Part shown: positions 1-9,052 of the stretch, in pieces | Layout of the letters: the number at the start of each line of letters is the position of its first letter | Position numbering within the stretch: the first letter of the stretch is position 1 | Assembly (NCBI GenBank): GCA_039715185.1 | Contig: JBDLIA010000021.1 | Location: 1-43,813 of the forward strand | Origin: Gemmatimonadota bacterium | GTDB taxonomy: Bacteria > Gemmatimonadota > Gemmatimonadetes > Longimicrobiales > RSA9 | Reading direction: 5' to 3' | DNA: 43,813 bases | Notes under the pieces: generated by a model | Told to the model about the DNA's origin: nothing | Seen by the model: only the letters and a program-made list of their open reading frames with translations | Database searches by the model: none | Program-made: the position numbers and the translations under genes

Positions 1-96
1 ATGGACGCGAAGACGCGGCGACGGACTCGGAATGTGCACATGGTCATGGTACTGAAGGATATACCACTTGGGTCCATCCCGCTGCTGTCCACTTCC

Positions 97-1206
97 TCAG
101 ACGTTGAACCGAAACAATATCACGTCCCCGTCCGCCACCACGTATTCCTTGCCCTCGCTGCGCATCAGGCCTCGCTCCCTGGCCGCGGCTTCCGAGCCGA
201 CAGCCGTGAGGTCGTCCCAACCCACGGTCTCCGCGCGGATGAAGCCGCGCTGGAAGTCGGAGTGGATCTCGCCGGCCGCCTCGGCGGCGGTCGAGCCGCG
301 GCGGATGGTCCAGGCGCGGGCTTCCTTCTCCGCCGCCGTGAAGAAGCTGATCAGGTCGAGGAGATGGTAACCGGCGCGGATCAGCCGGTTCAGCCCGGGC
401 TCTTCGAGGCCGAGCTCGGCCAGGTACTCGGCCCGTTCGTGCGCGTCGAGCGATTGCAGCTCCGCCTCGATCGCCGCGGCGAGCGCCACCACCTCCACGT
501 CGTCTCCTCGATCGGCCAGGGCCGCACGGAGCGCGCGCACGTGGCGGTTGTCGGCCTCGGGCAGATCGCCCTCGAGCACGTTCGCCACGATGAGTTGCCG
601 CTTGGCCGTGAGGAGCTGTAGCTCAGCCAGCCAGCGGCGCTCGGCTTCGTTCTGGGTCGGCACTTCGCGTGCGGGCCGGCCCTCTGACAGCGCCTCCTCG
701 AGCCGCGCGAGCAGCTTCGCCTCGGCCTGAGCATCGCGGTCGCCGCTGCGCGCCACCTTGATCACGCGGTCGGTCCTCTTCTCCACGGTGGAGAGGTCGG
801 CCAACGCCAGCTCCGTGTCGATGATCTCCAGATCGCGCACCGGGTCGACAATGCCTGCCACGTGGGCGACGTCGGGATCGTCGAAGCAGCGCACGACGTG
901 GCAGATCGCGTGCACGCCACGGATGTGCGCGAGAAATCGGTTGCCGAGCCCCTCGCCCTCCGAAGCTCCCTCGACGAGTCCCGCTATGTCCACGAAGGTG
1001 ACGACCGCCGGCACGCGCGCCTTGGGCTTGATCACCTCGTTCAGCAGGTCGAGGCGCGGGTCGGGCACCTCCACCACGCCCACGTTCGGATCGACCGTGC
1101 AGAACGGGTAGTTCTCGGCCGCGGCGCCCGCCGCGGTGAGCGCGTTGAAGAGCGTGGACTTCCCCACGTTGGGGAGCCCCACAATGCCTAGCTTCAGGTT
1201 GGGCAT
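97..1206 (-). CDS. ychF: Redox-regulated ATPase YchF (Obg-family P-loop protein)
   Basis: YchF is a cytosolic, ribosome-associated P-loop ATPase of the Obg/HAS-GTPase group, linked to oxidative-stress control and translation. The 369-residue product has the usual length (about 363). It starts [18 protein letters not shown], so the G1 loop is at residues 10-18. [19 protein letters not shown]3 region follows. The G4 position reads NVLEG instead of NKxD, the known YchF signature that gives ATP preference. The C-terminal TGS domain is present and the protein ends [11 protein letters not shown], as in the family. It stands alone, divergent from nothing visible. The M20 peptidase gene ends 87 bases upstream on the same strand. 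Identification is secure. Confidence 0.97.
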   Translation of the reverse strand: MPNLKLGIVGLPNVGKSTLFNALTAAGAAAENYPFCTVDPNVGVVEVPDPRLDLLNEVIKPKARVPAVVTFVDIAGLVEGASEGEGLGNRFLAHIRGVHAICHVVRCFDDPDVAHVAGIVDPVRDLEIIDTELALADLSTVEKRTDRVIKVARSGDRDAQAEAKLLARLEEALSEGRPAREVPTQNEAERRWLAELQLLTAKRQLIVANVLEGDLPEADNRHVRALRAALADRGDDVEVVALAAAIEAELQSLDAHERAEYLAELGLEEPGLNRLIRAGYHLLDLISFFTAAEKEARAWTIRRGSTAAEAAGEIHSDFQRGFIRAETVGWDDLTAVGSEAAARERGLMRSEGKEYVVADGDVILFRFNV

Positions 1207-1293
1207 GTTCCGTCTATGACGTGCGAAAGGCCCGGCGTGCTGGCCCGGGCCGCGGGCGTGAAGCTAACGGGACGCGCGTAGCATCGGGAGCCC

Positions 1294-2487
1294 CTATCCC
1301 GCCGCCTGCTGCACCGCGCCGATCAGCGCCGGATAGGCGTCATACGCCACGCGCGCCTCCTCCAGCGGCAGGCGCTCGACGTTTGTGTGCGCGTACCGCT
1401 CCTCGCCGGGGGCGTAGCCGATGGTGGGGATGCCGTGCACGCCGCACGCGTGGCCGCCGTCGGTGGCGAAGGTCCAGGGCCGCAGCGTCGGGCGCCGGCC
1501 GGTGGCGCGTTCCACCGCCTCCACGGCGGCGAGCGCGACCGGGTGTTCGGCCGACAGCAGGAAGCCGGGAGTGAACAACCGCCCGTCCCTCTCATGACCG
1601 GTCCAGGTGCGCTGCCGCTCGCTCGCGTTCGCCACCTCCAGCGTGTACGGCTCCTCCAAAGGCACGCGCTCGCGCAGCCAGGCCTCCAGGCGGCCGCGCG
1701 CGCTTTCCGCGCTCTCTCCGGGGAGCACGCGCCAGTCGCAGATCACGGTGACCACGTCTGGGATGACGTTGCGGCTGGTGGGCCGGGCGCTCACGTCGGT
1801 GGCGGCGATGGTCGACGGCCCCAGGATGGGATCGCCGCCCAGGGTCGCGGCGAACGCCTCGATGGCCTCGAGCACACGCCCCAGCGGCGCCAGGGCGTTG
1901 GCCGCGCGCTCCGGCGCGCTCGCGTGCCCCGCGACGCCGCGCACGCGCACCTCAAGCTCCGCGCGACCGCGGTGGCCGATGCACACGTCGCCGTGCGTGG
2001 ACTCGCCTATGATCACGGCGTCCGGCCTGACCTCGCCCGACTCGAGCAGCCTGCTCATACCCCAGCCGCCGCGTTCCTCGAGCACGGTGTGCGCGACGAT
2101 CACGTCGCCGGGTGGACCACCCGCGAAGCTCCGCGCGTACTCCGCCGCGGCGTGCGTCTGGATCGCGAGCGGGCCCTTGATGTCCATGGCGCCCCGGCCG
2201 TGCAGGACGCCCCCCTCGACCCGCGCTTCAAACGGGGGGTGCTCCCACTCGGCGGGGTCGCCCGCGTCGACCACGTCCAGGTGACTGGAGAGCATGACGG
2301 CAGGCCCGCCGCCGCCCGCGATCCGCCCAACCGCGCTGCCCGATTCGTCCAGGCCGACCTCGTCGAACCCGAGCGCGCGCATTTCTTCGGCGACCCGTCG
2401 AGCCACGTCACCCTCGCCCCCGGGCAGGCTCGGCAAACGGATCAGGTCGCGCGCGAACTCGATCGCGCCCTCGAAGGAAGGATCCAT
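1294..2487 (-). CDS. M20 family metallopeptidase (ArgE/DapE/ACY1/CPG2 type)
   Basis: This is a dizinc aminoacylase or peptidase of the M20 family. It hydrolyses an acyl-amino-acid or small-peptide bond; the exact substrate cannot be read from sequence. Of 397 residues, the key ones visible are H69-L-D71 (first metal site), GRGAMDIKG around 98-105 with bridging D102, the catalytic pair LEERGG with E137/E138, and GEST at 161-164. A lid/dimerisation domain lies in the middle. The C-terminal metal histidine is in ERYAHTNVERL. I start at the ATG at 2487 because the family fold begins with MDPSFEGAIEFARDLIRLPS; a 15-residue upstream extension is open but not family-like. ArgE, DapE or a carboxypeptidase G2-like role are all possible. 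Confidence 0.9.
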   Translation of the reverse strand: MDPSFEGAIEFARDLIRLPSLPGGEGDVARRVAEEMRALGFDEVGLDESGSAVGRIAGGGGPAVMLSSHLDVVDAGDPAEWEHPPFEARVEGGVLHGRGAMDIKGPLAIQTHAAAEYARSFAGGPPGDVIVAHTVLEERGGWGMSRLLESGEVRPDAVIIGESTHGDVCIGHRGRAELEVRVRGVAGHASAPERAANALAPLGRVLEAIEAFAATLGGDPILGPSTIAATDVSARPTSRNVIPDVVTVICDWRVLPGESAESARGRLEAWLRERVPLEEPYTLEVANASERQRTWTGHERDGRLFTPGFLLSAEHPVALAAVEAVERATGRRPTLRPWTFATDGGHACGVHGIPTIGYAPGEERYAHTNVERLPLEEARVAYDAYPALIGAVQQAAG

Positions 2488-2597
2488 GGCAGCGAACGTG
2501 CGCCTGTGACCGGCGCGTGGCAACGCCACCACCGCTGGCCACCCGGCAGGATCCGGGTCCCCTGCCCCGGGTCCTGCGCGCGCTAGTTGCTTTTTAA

Positions 2598-2613
2598 TTT
2601 AGCTCGATCTAAA
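2598..2613. promoter_or_regulatory. AT-rich inverted repeat, probable ArsR-family operator
   Basis: TTTAG-CTCGAT-CTAAA is a perfect 5-bp inverted repeat with a 6-base spacer. It lies inside a roughly 30-base AT-rich island (2587-2617) in otherwise very GC-rich DNA and sits 10 bases before the ATG of the ArsR-type gene. AT-rich dyads at this position are typical autoregulatory operators of the ArsR/SmtB family. The island probably also holds the promoter. Binding is inferred. Confidence 0.5.
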
Positions 2614-2622
2614 ATTTGTAGC

Positions 2623-2934
2623 ATGGCTACGCGACTCAGCGCAATCGCCAGCCCGGTACGGCAGCGCATCCTGCGCACCATCTGGGACCGCGAACGCAGC
2701 GCCGGCGAAATCGCCTCCGACTTCGACATCACCTTCGGGGCGGTTTCGCAGCACCTGGGGGTTCTTCGGGGGGCCGGACTCGTGCGAGTCCGCAAGGACG
2801 GGCGGCGACGGCACTACAGGGCCGACCGAGACGCTTTCGGGCCCATCGGCCCGGCGCTCGAAGCGATGTGGAAGGACAGCCTGATGAGGCTCAAGGCGGT
2901 CGTCGAAGACCAACACGGAAGGGACGTCGAATGA
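2623..2934 (+). CDS. ArsR-family winged-helix transcriptional regulator
   Basis: The product is a 103-residue DNA-binding repressor of the ArsR/SmtB fold. The winged helix is seen in SPVRQRILRTIW, SAGEIASDF, TFGAVSQHLGVLRGAGLV (recognition helix) and VRKDGRRRHYRAD (wing). There is no cysteine metal-sensor motif such as ELCVCDL, so it belongs to the non-metal subgroup commonly paired with SRPBCC/AHSA1 proteins. I start at ATG 2623, giving the usual family length; the open frame reaches back to a TTG at 2587 inside the AT-rich promoter island. The stop overlaps the next ATG (ATGA), so the SRPBCC gene is translationally coupled. Autoregulation through the dyad at 2598-2613 is likely. Confidence 0.92.
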   Translation: MATRLSAIASPVRQRILRTIWDRERSAGEIASDFDITFGAVSQHLGVLRGAGLVRVRKDGRRRHYRADRDAFGPIGPALEAMWKDSLMRLKAVVEDQHGRDVE

Positions 2935-3701
2935 CCGGCACCAACTCGATGGACTTCTCGGTCCACATCTGCGCTCCGCGCGAGACCGTGTTCCCGTTCC
3001 TCGCCGAGCCCGAAGGATTCGCGGCGTGGATGGGCGCGGGCAGCTCCATCGGCGGCGCGCCGGGCGACACCATGCGTGTGGAGTATCCCAACGGCGTGCA
3101 GGCGTTGGGCGAGGTGGTCGAGGTCGATCCTCCGCGGCGCATCGCTTTTACGTGGGGATTCGCGAACAACGAGAATGACATCGCCCCGGGAGAGACGCTC
3201 GTCACGATCACCCTCGATGAAGTGCCGGACGGCACGCTGCTGACGCTTCGGCACGAGCGCTTCGCGACGCCGGACCAGGCGACCGCGCACCGGGGGGGCT
3301 GGCGCTACTACCTCGCGCTGCTGACCGAAGCGGCGTCCGCCGCGACGTACGACGGCACTCTCGCCCACCGTGTCGAGGCGTTCATCGACGCGTGGGGCGA
3401 GGCCGACGTCGAGCGGCGTCGCGAGATCCTGCAGAAATGCGTCACCGACGACATCGTCTTCCGCGACGGGATCGGCTACACGCACGGCCTCGACGACCTG
3501 ATCGGCCACATCTCGGCGGCGCTGCGCTTCATGCCCGGCCTCAGCCTGGAGGGAAACGGCGCCCCGCGCCGCACGCACGAGGTGGCGGTGTTCGGCTGGC
3601 GGGTGAGGGACCCGGACGGCGCCGTCGTGGCCGCGGGCGACAACGTCGCGCGGCTCGCGCCGGACGGCAGGTTCAGGGAGGTGGTAGGCGTGAAGGGGTG
3701 A
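2931..3701 (+). CDS. SRPBCC (AHSA1-like) domain fused to a SnoaL-like domain
   Basis: This 256-residue cytosolic protein has two ligand-binding-type domains. Residues 1 to about 135 are an SRPBCC/AHSA1 domain, seen in DFSVHICAPRETVFPFLAEPEGFAAWMG, PPRRIAFTWGF and TLLTLRHERF. Residues from about 145 look like a SnoaL/NTF2-like fold: VEAFIDAWGEADVERRREIL, then DDIVFRDGIGYTHGLDDLIGHI, ending GRFREVVGVKG. The ATG overlaps the ArsR stop by 4 bases, and ArsR-AHSA1 pairs are a common bacterial arrangement in which the regulator controls the SRPBCC protein. The ligand is unknown. The SnoaL half could bind a small hydrophobic molecule or be non-catalytic. Confidence 0.85.
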   Translation: MTGTNSMDFSVHICAPRETVFPFLAEPEGFAAWMGAGSSIGGAPGDTMRVEYPNGVQALGEVVEVDPPRRIAFTWGFANNENDIAPGETLVTITLDEVPDGTLLTLRHERFATPDQATAHRGGWRYYLALLTEAASAATYDGTLAHRVEAFIDAWGEADVERRREILQKCVTDDIVFRDGIGYTHGLDDLIGHISAALRFMPGLSLEGNGAPRRTHEVAVFGWRVRDPDGAVVAAGDNVARLAPDGRFREVVGVKG

Positions 3702-3705
3702 GCGC

Positions 3706-5211
3706 CTAGCGCACGTCCGTCAGCAACCACTCCCCGCCGCCTTGCTTGGTAAAAAGCAGCATGAGCCTCTCGGTAACGCCGTCGACTCCGAGGACGAACC
3801 CGCTGATGTCGGAAGACGCTCCGGGCTCGATGCCGCGCACTCCTATACCCAGATCGCCCCCGACTTCTACCGGCCCGCTCGCGAACCAGCGCGCCAGGGT
3901 CTCGGCGAGAGCGGCCTTGTCGCGCCAACGTGCGCTCGTGAAGTCCTCGGAGACAACCGCCAAGGCGGCGTCGATGTCACCGCCTCTCAGGGCATCTTGC
4001 CAGCGCTCCAGCGCGTCGAAAAGGCGCTCTCGGCTTTCCCGCCGAATCTTCACGCTCCTCGCGTCGCGCACGAACCGCGGCGGATCGGTTCGGCCGATGA
4101 CCTGAGAGGCGACGATGTAGGCGTCGATCAAGCCGAATCCGGTGGACTCGTTTGCGAGAATCGCGACGACGATGCGGCGCTCGAGCTCCACGTAGAGGAC
4201 CGAATGCCCGCCGATGATGGTGCCGCCGTGGTAAATCACGCGGCCCACATCGGGGTCGGCATCCACGATCCAGCCGATGCCGTGGTCAACCTCCTCGCCC
4301 CCGACGGTGGTCTGGTTCGTGGCGAGCACGTCCAACGTCTCGTCGGCAATGAACCCGCTGCCCGGCAGGAAGGCGGACCCCAATCGAACGAGGTCTCCGA
4401 CGGTCGACAGGTAGCCGCCGGCCGCCCAGATGTAGGAGATGTCGTTTCGGGCGACGCGCACTCCCTCATCGTACAGCGCTGCGAGATGAGGGCTTGCCGC
4501 GCCGACGCTATCCGCCACCTCCGCGCGCGTGTCGGACATGCCCAGGGGGCTCAGCACGGCGGACCGCACGTACTCCGGAAACGGGCGGTCACTCGCTCCT
4601 TGTACCGCCGCGCTGAGCAGGGTCCACGCGTAGCTCGAGTACGACCAGCGCTCTCCCGGGGCATGCAAGAGGGGGTCGTCCCTGAACAGCTCGAGCGCGT
4701 CGACCACGTCCGCGTAGGCCTTCTTCGGGGCCGCGGTTTCGCCCAGCCGGTAGTGGCGCACGCCCCCCAGGTGACCGGCCAACAAACGCGCCGTCAACAC
4801 GCCGGACTTGGCGGGATATGCGGGAACGTAGGCGCGAATGTCGGTGTCCAGGTCCAGCCTCCCGTGCTCCAGGAGCTTGGCGATCGCCGCAGTGGTCAGA
4901 ACCTTCGAGACGCTGCCGACTCGGTACACGGTCTCGGACGTGGCGGCGATCCCGCTCTCGGCATCCTCGAAGCCGAACCCGGCCGACCAGAGCAGCTCAC
5001 CGTCGATAGCGACGGCCGCCGAAAGGCCGGTAATGCCGCGACTCTCCCGCAGGCGTTCGAGGAAGCCGGAAGCCGCCTCGATTCCTGCGGAATCGATCTT
5101 CGGAGGTCCGTCCTGCAGGGCGCGCGCGTGGGCAGGGCTGAACCAGAATGTCGCCGCCGCCCAGGCCGAGAACGCAAGGGTCACATGCCGGACACGTGTA
5201 CGGTGATCCAT
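3706..5211 (-). CDS. Secreted serine hydrolase (class C beta-lactamase/DD-peptidase family) with C-terminal NTF2-like domain
   Basis: The product is an exported serine beta-lactamase-related hydrolase of 501 residues. I choose ATG 5211 because it gives a clean signal peptide (basic MDHRTRVRHV, hydrophobic stretch, cleavage near AHARA). Catalytic motifs: S100-V-S-K103 (SxxK) in VYRVGSVSKVLTTAAIAKLL; YSSY around 191-194 in place of Y-x-N; and HGG in VIYHGGTIIGG in place of KTG. The HGG form is typical of the esterase/D-aminopeptidase branch rather than true beta-lactamases. The last 110 residues or so (RLFDALERWQDALRGGDIDAALAVV to the end) form an NTF2/SnoaL-like domain. Substrate is unknown; a peptidoglycan or ester-bond role is possible, and antibiotic resistance is not indicated. 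It is convergent with the SRPBCC gene, 4 bases away. Confidence 0.87.
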   Translation of the reverse strand: MDHRTRVRHVTLAFSAWAAATFWFSPAHARALQDGPPKIDSAGIEAASGFLERLRESRGITGLSAAVAIDGELLWSAGFGFEDAESGIAATSETVYRVGSVSKVLTTAAIAKLLEHGRLDLDTDIRAYVPAYPAKSGVLTARLLAGHLGGVRHYRLGETAAPKKAYADVVDALELFRDDPLLHAPGERWSYSSYAWTLLSAAVQGASDRPFPEYVRSAVLSPLGMSDTRAEVADSVGAASPHLAALYDEGVRVARNDISYIWAAGGYLSTVGDLVRLGSAFLPGSGFIADETLDVLATNQTTVGGEEVDHGIGWIVDADPDVGRVIYHGGTIIGGHSVLYVELERRIVVAILANESTGFGLIDAYIVASQVIGRTDPPRFVRDARSVKIRRESRERLFDALERWQDALRGGDIDAALAVVSEDFTSARWRDKAALAETLARWFASGPVEVGGDLGIGVRGIEPGASSDISGFVLGVDGVTERLMLLFTKQGGGEWLLTDVR

Positions 5212-5401
5212 TGATCTGCCCTGTGAATTGCGATTGGCTTCCGACCTAGGACGGGTGGAGGGGCCGGATGGTTCGTTGGCGCGGTTGCTGAGGTTGTTGG
5301 TCGGTGGCGGGGGCGCGCCTGGACTGGTTCCCGCGCGCGACGTGTCCACTCCTGGCGATGAGTAACTCGTTCGAGATTTGAACTAGTTGCGAATCGCGAA
5401 A

Positions 5402-5442
5402 AAGGAAAGGGGCCGCGCCTCCCGGGCGCGACCCCTTTCCTT
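5402..5442 (-). terminator. Intrinsic terminator of hppA
   Basis: The stem has 11 bp (AAGGAAAGGGG/CCCCTTTCCTT), one mismatch, then 6 bp (CGCGCC/GGCGCG), with a 5-base loop. Read on the minus strand it is followed by TTTCGCGATT, the end of the stem itself being rich in T. It begins 44 bases after the hppA stop codon, so it terminates that transcript. Confidence 0.85.
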
Positions 5443-5485
5443 CACTGGGCGCGGTGTACGGCGGCGCCGCGCCGGGCAGGCAGCC

Positions 5486-7657
5486 TTACAGCAGCGTCGC
5501 CAGGCCGTGCGCCAGCGTCAGCGCCACGTCCAGCGCGGCGTGCACGAGCCCGACCGCGGCGTCCACCGCCTCGGCGGCCGGCTCGGCGTCACCCGCGTGC
5601 ACGCGCGACAGCCACGGCGCCAGCACGAGCGCCACGACGCTCATGAGCTTGATCAGGATGTTGAGCGAGGGCCCGGAGGTGTCCTTGAACGGGTCACCCA
5701 CCGTGTCGCCCACCACCGCCGCCTTGTGCGGCTCGGACCCCTTGCCCCCGAGGTGACCCGCTTCGATGTGCTTCTTGGCGTTGTCCCAGGCGCCGCCCGC
5801 GTTGGCCATGAACAGCGCCATGAGCACGCCGGTAACGGTGGCGCCGGCGAGCAGGCCGCCCAGCGCCTCGATGCCGATGAAGTAGCCGACGGCGACCGGC
5901 GCGAAAATCGCCACCAGGCCCGGCAGGACCATCTCCCGCAACGCGGCGCGCGTGGAGATGTCCACGCAGCGGGCGCTGTCGGGCTTGGCGGTGCCCTCCA
6001 TGATGCCGGGGATCTCGCGGAACTGGCGGCGCACCTCTTCCACCATTCCGCCCGCCGCGCGTCCCACCGCGGTCATGGTGAGCGCCGCGATGTAGAACGG
6101 CAGCACGCCGCCCAGCAGCAGCCCGATCGTGACGATGGGGTCGGTGATGTCGAGCCCGGACTCGCGCAGCCCCACGGCCGACGCGTAGGCGCTGAAGAGC
6201 GCGAGCGCGGTGAGCGCGGCCGAGCCGATCGCGAAGCCCTTGCCGATCGCGGCGGTCGTATTGCCGATGGCGTCCAGGCCGTCGGTCACCTTGCGGACGT
6301 CCGGCCCCAGGTCGGCCATCTGGCTGATGCCGCCGGCGTTGTCGGCGATGGGGCCGTAGGCGTCCACCGACATGGTCACGCCCACCGTGGCCAGCATGCC
6401 GACCGCGGCGATACCGATGCCGTACAACCCGGCGACGGCGAACGAGACGTAGATCGCCAGCGCGATCAGAAGCACCGGGATCACCGTCGACTCCAGGCCC
6501 ACGGCCAGGCCGTGGATGATGTTTGTGGCGGAGCCGGTCTGGCTCGCGTCGGCGATGCGCCTGATGGGCTTGGAGGCGGTGTAGTACTCGGTCACGAGAC
6601 CGATCAGGATCCCCACCAACGTGCCGGCGAGCAGCGCCCAGAAAGGCCCGGTCGACGGGTAGGTCAGCCCCGCCGCGGCGTCTACCAGCTCGAAGTCCAG
6701 CCCGCGAATCACGAAGTACATCACGCCCAGGAACAGCGCCGCCGCGATGAACGTCACGTTGCGCAGCGCCGCCGCCGGATTGGTCTTCTCCAGGGCCTTC
6801 ATGAGCGCGATTCCCACCAGCGACATCAGCAGGCCGATGAAGATCGTGATCAGCGGCAGCGCCACGGCCTCGGCGCGGTTGGCCACGTACACGGGGCTGG
6901 TGGCGGCGATGGCGATGGTGGCGATCACGCTGCCGACGTACGACTCGAAGATGTCGGCACCCATGCCCGCGACGTCGCCCACGTTGTCGCCCACGTTGTC
7001 GGCGATGGTGGCCGGGTTGCGCGGGTCGTCCTCGGGGATGCCCGCCTCGACCTTACCTACCAGATCGGCGCCGACGTCCGCGGCCTTCGTGTAGATGCCG
7101 CCGCCCACGCGCGCGAACAGCGCGATGGAGCTCGCCCCCATGGCGTATCCGCTGACGATCTCGCCGAAACGCACGAACTCGGGGCCGGAGATGGCGGAAG
7201 CGCCGTAGAACCAGTACCAGCCGCCCACGCCGACCAACCCCAGCGCGGCGACCGAGAGACCCATCACGGCGCCGCCGAAGAACGCGACGCGCAGGGCCTT
7301 GCCCTGGCCTTCGTCCTTTGCCGCGGCGGACGTGCGCACGTTGGCGCGGGTAGCGGCGGTCATGCCGAAGAAGCCCGCCGCGATCGAGCTGAGCGCGCCC
7401 GTGATGTAGGCCAGCGCCGTCAGCTGCGAGATCGCCAGCCACAGCAGCGCGGCGACGACCACCAGGAAGACCGCCAGCACCGAGTATTCTCGGCGCAGGA
7501 AGGCCATCGCCCCGTCGTAGATCTGCGCTTCGAGATCCCGCATCAGATCCGTGCCGGAAGGCTGCTTACGCACGTACATGTAGAGGCCCAGCGCGGCCAG
7601 AAGGCCGATCGCCCCCGCCAGCGGAGACCACGTTGCCAGGGCGGTCAGGTCGGTCAC
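5486..7657 (-). CDS. hppA: Membrane-bound ion-translocating pyrophosphatase, K+-dependent type
   Basis: HppA is an integral-membrane PPase that couples PPi hydrolysis to H+ (or Na+) transport. The 723 residues have many hydrophobic helices and the complete substrate site: [39 protein letters not shown] and, near the C-terminus, [10 protein letters not shown] and [18 protein letters not shown]. The motif [18 protein letters not shown] has Ala, not Lys, at the position known to decide K+ requirement, so it falls in the K+-dependent class. Whether it pumps H+ or Na+ cannot be decided by eye. The GTG start at 7657 has a strong GGAGG ribosome site 5 bases upstream. A strong terminator follows. It lies downstream of pth, separated by that gene's terminator. 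Confidence 0.97.
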   Translation of the reverse strand: MTDLTALATWSPLAGAIGLLAALGLYMYVRKQPSGTDLMRDLEAQIYDGAMAFLRREYSVLAVFLVVVAALLWLAISQLTALAYITGALSSIAAGFFGMTAATRANVRTSAAAKDEGQGKALRVAFFGGAVMGLSVAALGLVGVGGWYWFYGASAISGPEFVRFGEIVSGYAMGASSIALFARVGGGIYTKAADVGADLVGKVEAGIPEDDPRNPATIADNVGDNVGDVAGMGADIFESYVGSVIATIAIAATSPVYVANRAEAVALPLITIFIGLLMSLVGIALMKALEKTNPAAALRNVTFIAAALFLGVMYFVIRGLDFELVDAAAGLTYPSTGPFWALLAGTLVGILIGLVTEYYTASKPIRRIADASQTGSATNIIHGLAVGLESTVIPVLLIALAIYVSFAVAGLYGIGIAAVGMLATVGVTMSVDAYGPIADNAGGISQMADLGPDVRKVTDGLDAIGNTTAAIGKGFAIGSAALTALALFSAYASAVGLRESGLDITDPIVTIGLLLGGVLPFYIAALTMTAVGRAAGGMVEEVRRQFREIPGIMEGTAKPDSARCVDISTRAALREMVLPGLVAIFAPVAVGYFIGIEALGGLLAGATVTGVLMALFMANAGGAWDNAKKHIEAGHLGGKGSEPHKAAVVGDTVGDPFKDTSGPSLNILIKLMSVVALVLAPWLSRVHAGDAEPAAEAVDAAVGLVHAALDVALTLAHGLATLL

Positions 7658-7691
7658 GAGCTCCTCCAGAGTGGTTGCCCTCGAAAAATCA

Positions 7692-7711
7692 GCCGCGGCG
7701 CGCGCCGCGGC
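7692..7711 (-). terminator. Intrinsic terminator of pth
   Basis: A perfect 20-bp palindrome (GCCGCGGCGC and its complement) lies 18 bases after the pth stop. On the minus strand it is followed by TGATTTTTCGA, giving the U-tract. It separates pth from hppA transcriptionally. Confidence 0.85.
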
Positions 7712-7729
7712 GATTCATGGTTGTCGCGT

Positions 7730-8293
7730 CTACCTGTTGTGCCGGCTCATGGCCACCTCGACGCCATCGTCCAGCCAGTCACGAACCGCCTCCGTGAGTC
7801 CCGGCAGCAGGCCCGCGACCGTCTCTTCCTCGTCCGGCTCGAAGTCTTCCAGCACGAAATCCGCCATGTCCCGGCCGGGCGGAAGCGGCCCCACGCCAAT
7901 GCGCAGCCGATTGTAGGCGGTGGTGCCCAGCGCCGCCTGTACCGATTTCAGCCCGTTGTGGCCGCCCGCGCTACCACCCGGGCGGAAGCGCACGCGCCCC
8001 ACGTCCAGGGCGGCGTCGTCCACGATGACGAGCAGATCGCTGCCCGGATCGAAGTCCTCCAGCCCGCGCAACGCGCCCAACGCGGAGCCGCTTCGGTTCA
8101 TGTACGTCAGCGGCTTGAGCAGGCGAACGTAGTGATCCCCGACGCGTCCGCCCGTCACCAGCGACCTGCCTTCTCGCCGGAAGGGGCCGATATCCCAGTC
8201 GTAGCTGAGCCTATCGACCGCCCACCAGCCCACGTTGTGTCTGGTGTCCTCGTACTCGGAGCCCGGGTTGCCGAGCCCGCAGATCACCCTCAC
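7730..8293 (-). CDS. pth: Peptidyl-tRNA hydrolase
   Basis: This is cytosolic bacterial-type Pth, which recycles peptidyl-tRNA dropped by the ribosome. The 187 residues match the family length (about 190). It starts MRVICGLGNPGSEYEDTRHNVGWW, containing the essential Asn and catalytic His (TRHNVG). KPLTYMNRSGSA, VIVDDAALDVGRVRFRPGGSAGGHNGLKS and YNRLRIGVGPLPPGRDMADFVL follow, all hallmark segments. The order prs - rplY - pth on one strand is a widely conserved cluster; the rplY stop is 27 bases upstream. Confidence 0.97.
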   Translation of the reverse strand: MRVICGLGNPGSEYEDTRHNVGWWAVDRLSYDWDIGPFRREGRSLVTGGRVGDHYVRLLKPLTYMNRSGSALGALRGLEDFDPGSDLLVIVDDAALDVGRVRFRPGGSAGGHNGLKSVQAALGTTAYNRLRIGVGPLPPGRDMADFVLEDFEPDEEETVAGLLPGLTEAVRDWLDDGVEVAMSRHNR

Positions 8294-8320
8294 GCCGCCG
8301 CGTCCGCCGAGAGGACGGGC

Positions 8321-9025
8321 CTACTCGGCCGACTCCTCCTCGCCTCCACCGTCCGCCTCCTCGCCACCCTTGCCGATGACCTCCGGCTCGCCGGCACCCT
8401 CTTCCCCTTCCAGCAGTTCCTCTTCCTCGCCCTCCTCGACCTCCGGCTCCTCTTCGGCGCGCGGGGCCGCGACGCTGCAGATGGTCCGCTCGAGGTCGAT
8501 CAGCGTGGTGACGCCCTCGGGCAAGTTGATGTCGCTCACGTGCAACGCATCGCCGATGACCATCTCGCTCACGTCGAGCTCTATGACGTTCGGGATCTTG
8601 GAGGGCACGCACCGCACGGTGAGGTCGTGGATGACGTGGTCGAGGACGCCACCATCCTCGCGCACCCCGATCGGGGTGCCTTCCAGACGGATCGGCACGC
8701 CGACCTCGATTTCCTCGCCGGCGCGCACCTGGTAGAAGTCCACGTGCAGAATCTCGTTGCGATAGGGGTGTGCCTGCACCTCCCGCACGAGCGTGTTGAC
8801 GGGCGCATCCTCACCCTCGACGGACAGCTCGATGATCGTGTTCTCCACCGAGATCCGGTTGAACAGCAGGGTCAACTCGTGCGCGTCGACGGACAGCGCC
8901 CGGGTCTCTTCCTGGCGTCCGTAGACCACCGCCGGCACGCGGCCGGTGCCACGCAGCTTGCGGGCGGCGCCTTTGCCCCGCTCCGCGCGGGGGGTGGCGA
9001 TCAACGTAATGGACTCCGTCGCCAT
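8321..9025 (-). CDS. rplY: Ribosomal protein bL25, CTC/TL5 (two-domain) type
   Basis: bL25 is the 5S rRNA-binding protein of the large ribosomal subunit, here in the long CTC/TL5 form. The first 90 residues or so are the L25 5S-binding barrel (RGKGAARKLRGTGRVPAVVYGR, NEILHVDFYQV). The rest is the CTC beta domain (IPNVIELDVSEMVIGDALHVSDINLPEGVT). I use ATG 9025 (234 residues) because GGAGGAAAGC lies immediately upstream; the frame opens earlier at a TTG that overlaps this Shine-Dalgarno. The last 45 residues or so form an extremely acidic Glu/Gly-rich tail ending GGGEEESAE, longer than in most homologues I know. It sits between prs and pth. Confidence 0.95.
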   Translation of the reverse strand: MATESITLIATPRAERGKGAARKLRGTGRVPAVVYGRQEETRALSVDAHELTLLFNRISVENTIIELSVEGEDAPVNTLVREVQAHPYRNEILHVDFYQVRAGEEIEVGVPIRLEGTPIGVREDGGVLDHVIHDLTVRCVPSKIPNVIELDVSEMVIGDALHVSDINLPEGVTTLIDLERTICSVAAPRAEEEPEVEEGEEEELLEGEEGAGEPEVIGKGGEEADGGGEEESAE

Positions 9026-9052
9026 GCTTTCCTCCAAAAAATATCGTGAGCC

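Noticed and set aside
1-96. Possible gene or RNA at the left edge
   Set aside because: The plus-strand frame beginning at base 1 is antisense to ychF, and no tRNA-like structure is seen in the 96 bases.
5387-9049. A 1220-residue plus-strand open frame
   Set aside because: It is the antisense shadow of hppA, pth and rplY. Its His/Arg/Gly/Asp/Gln-rich composition and lack of any domain are typical of high-GC antisense frames.
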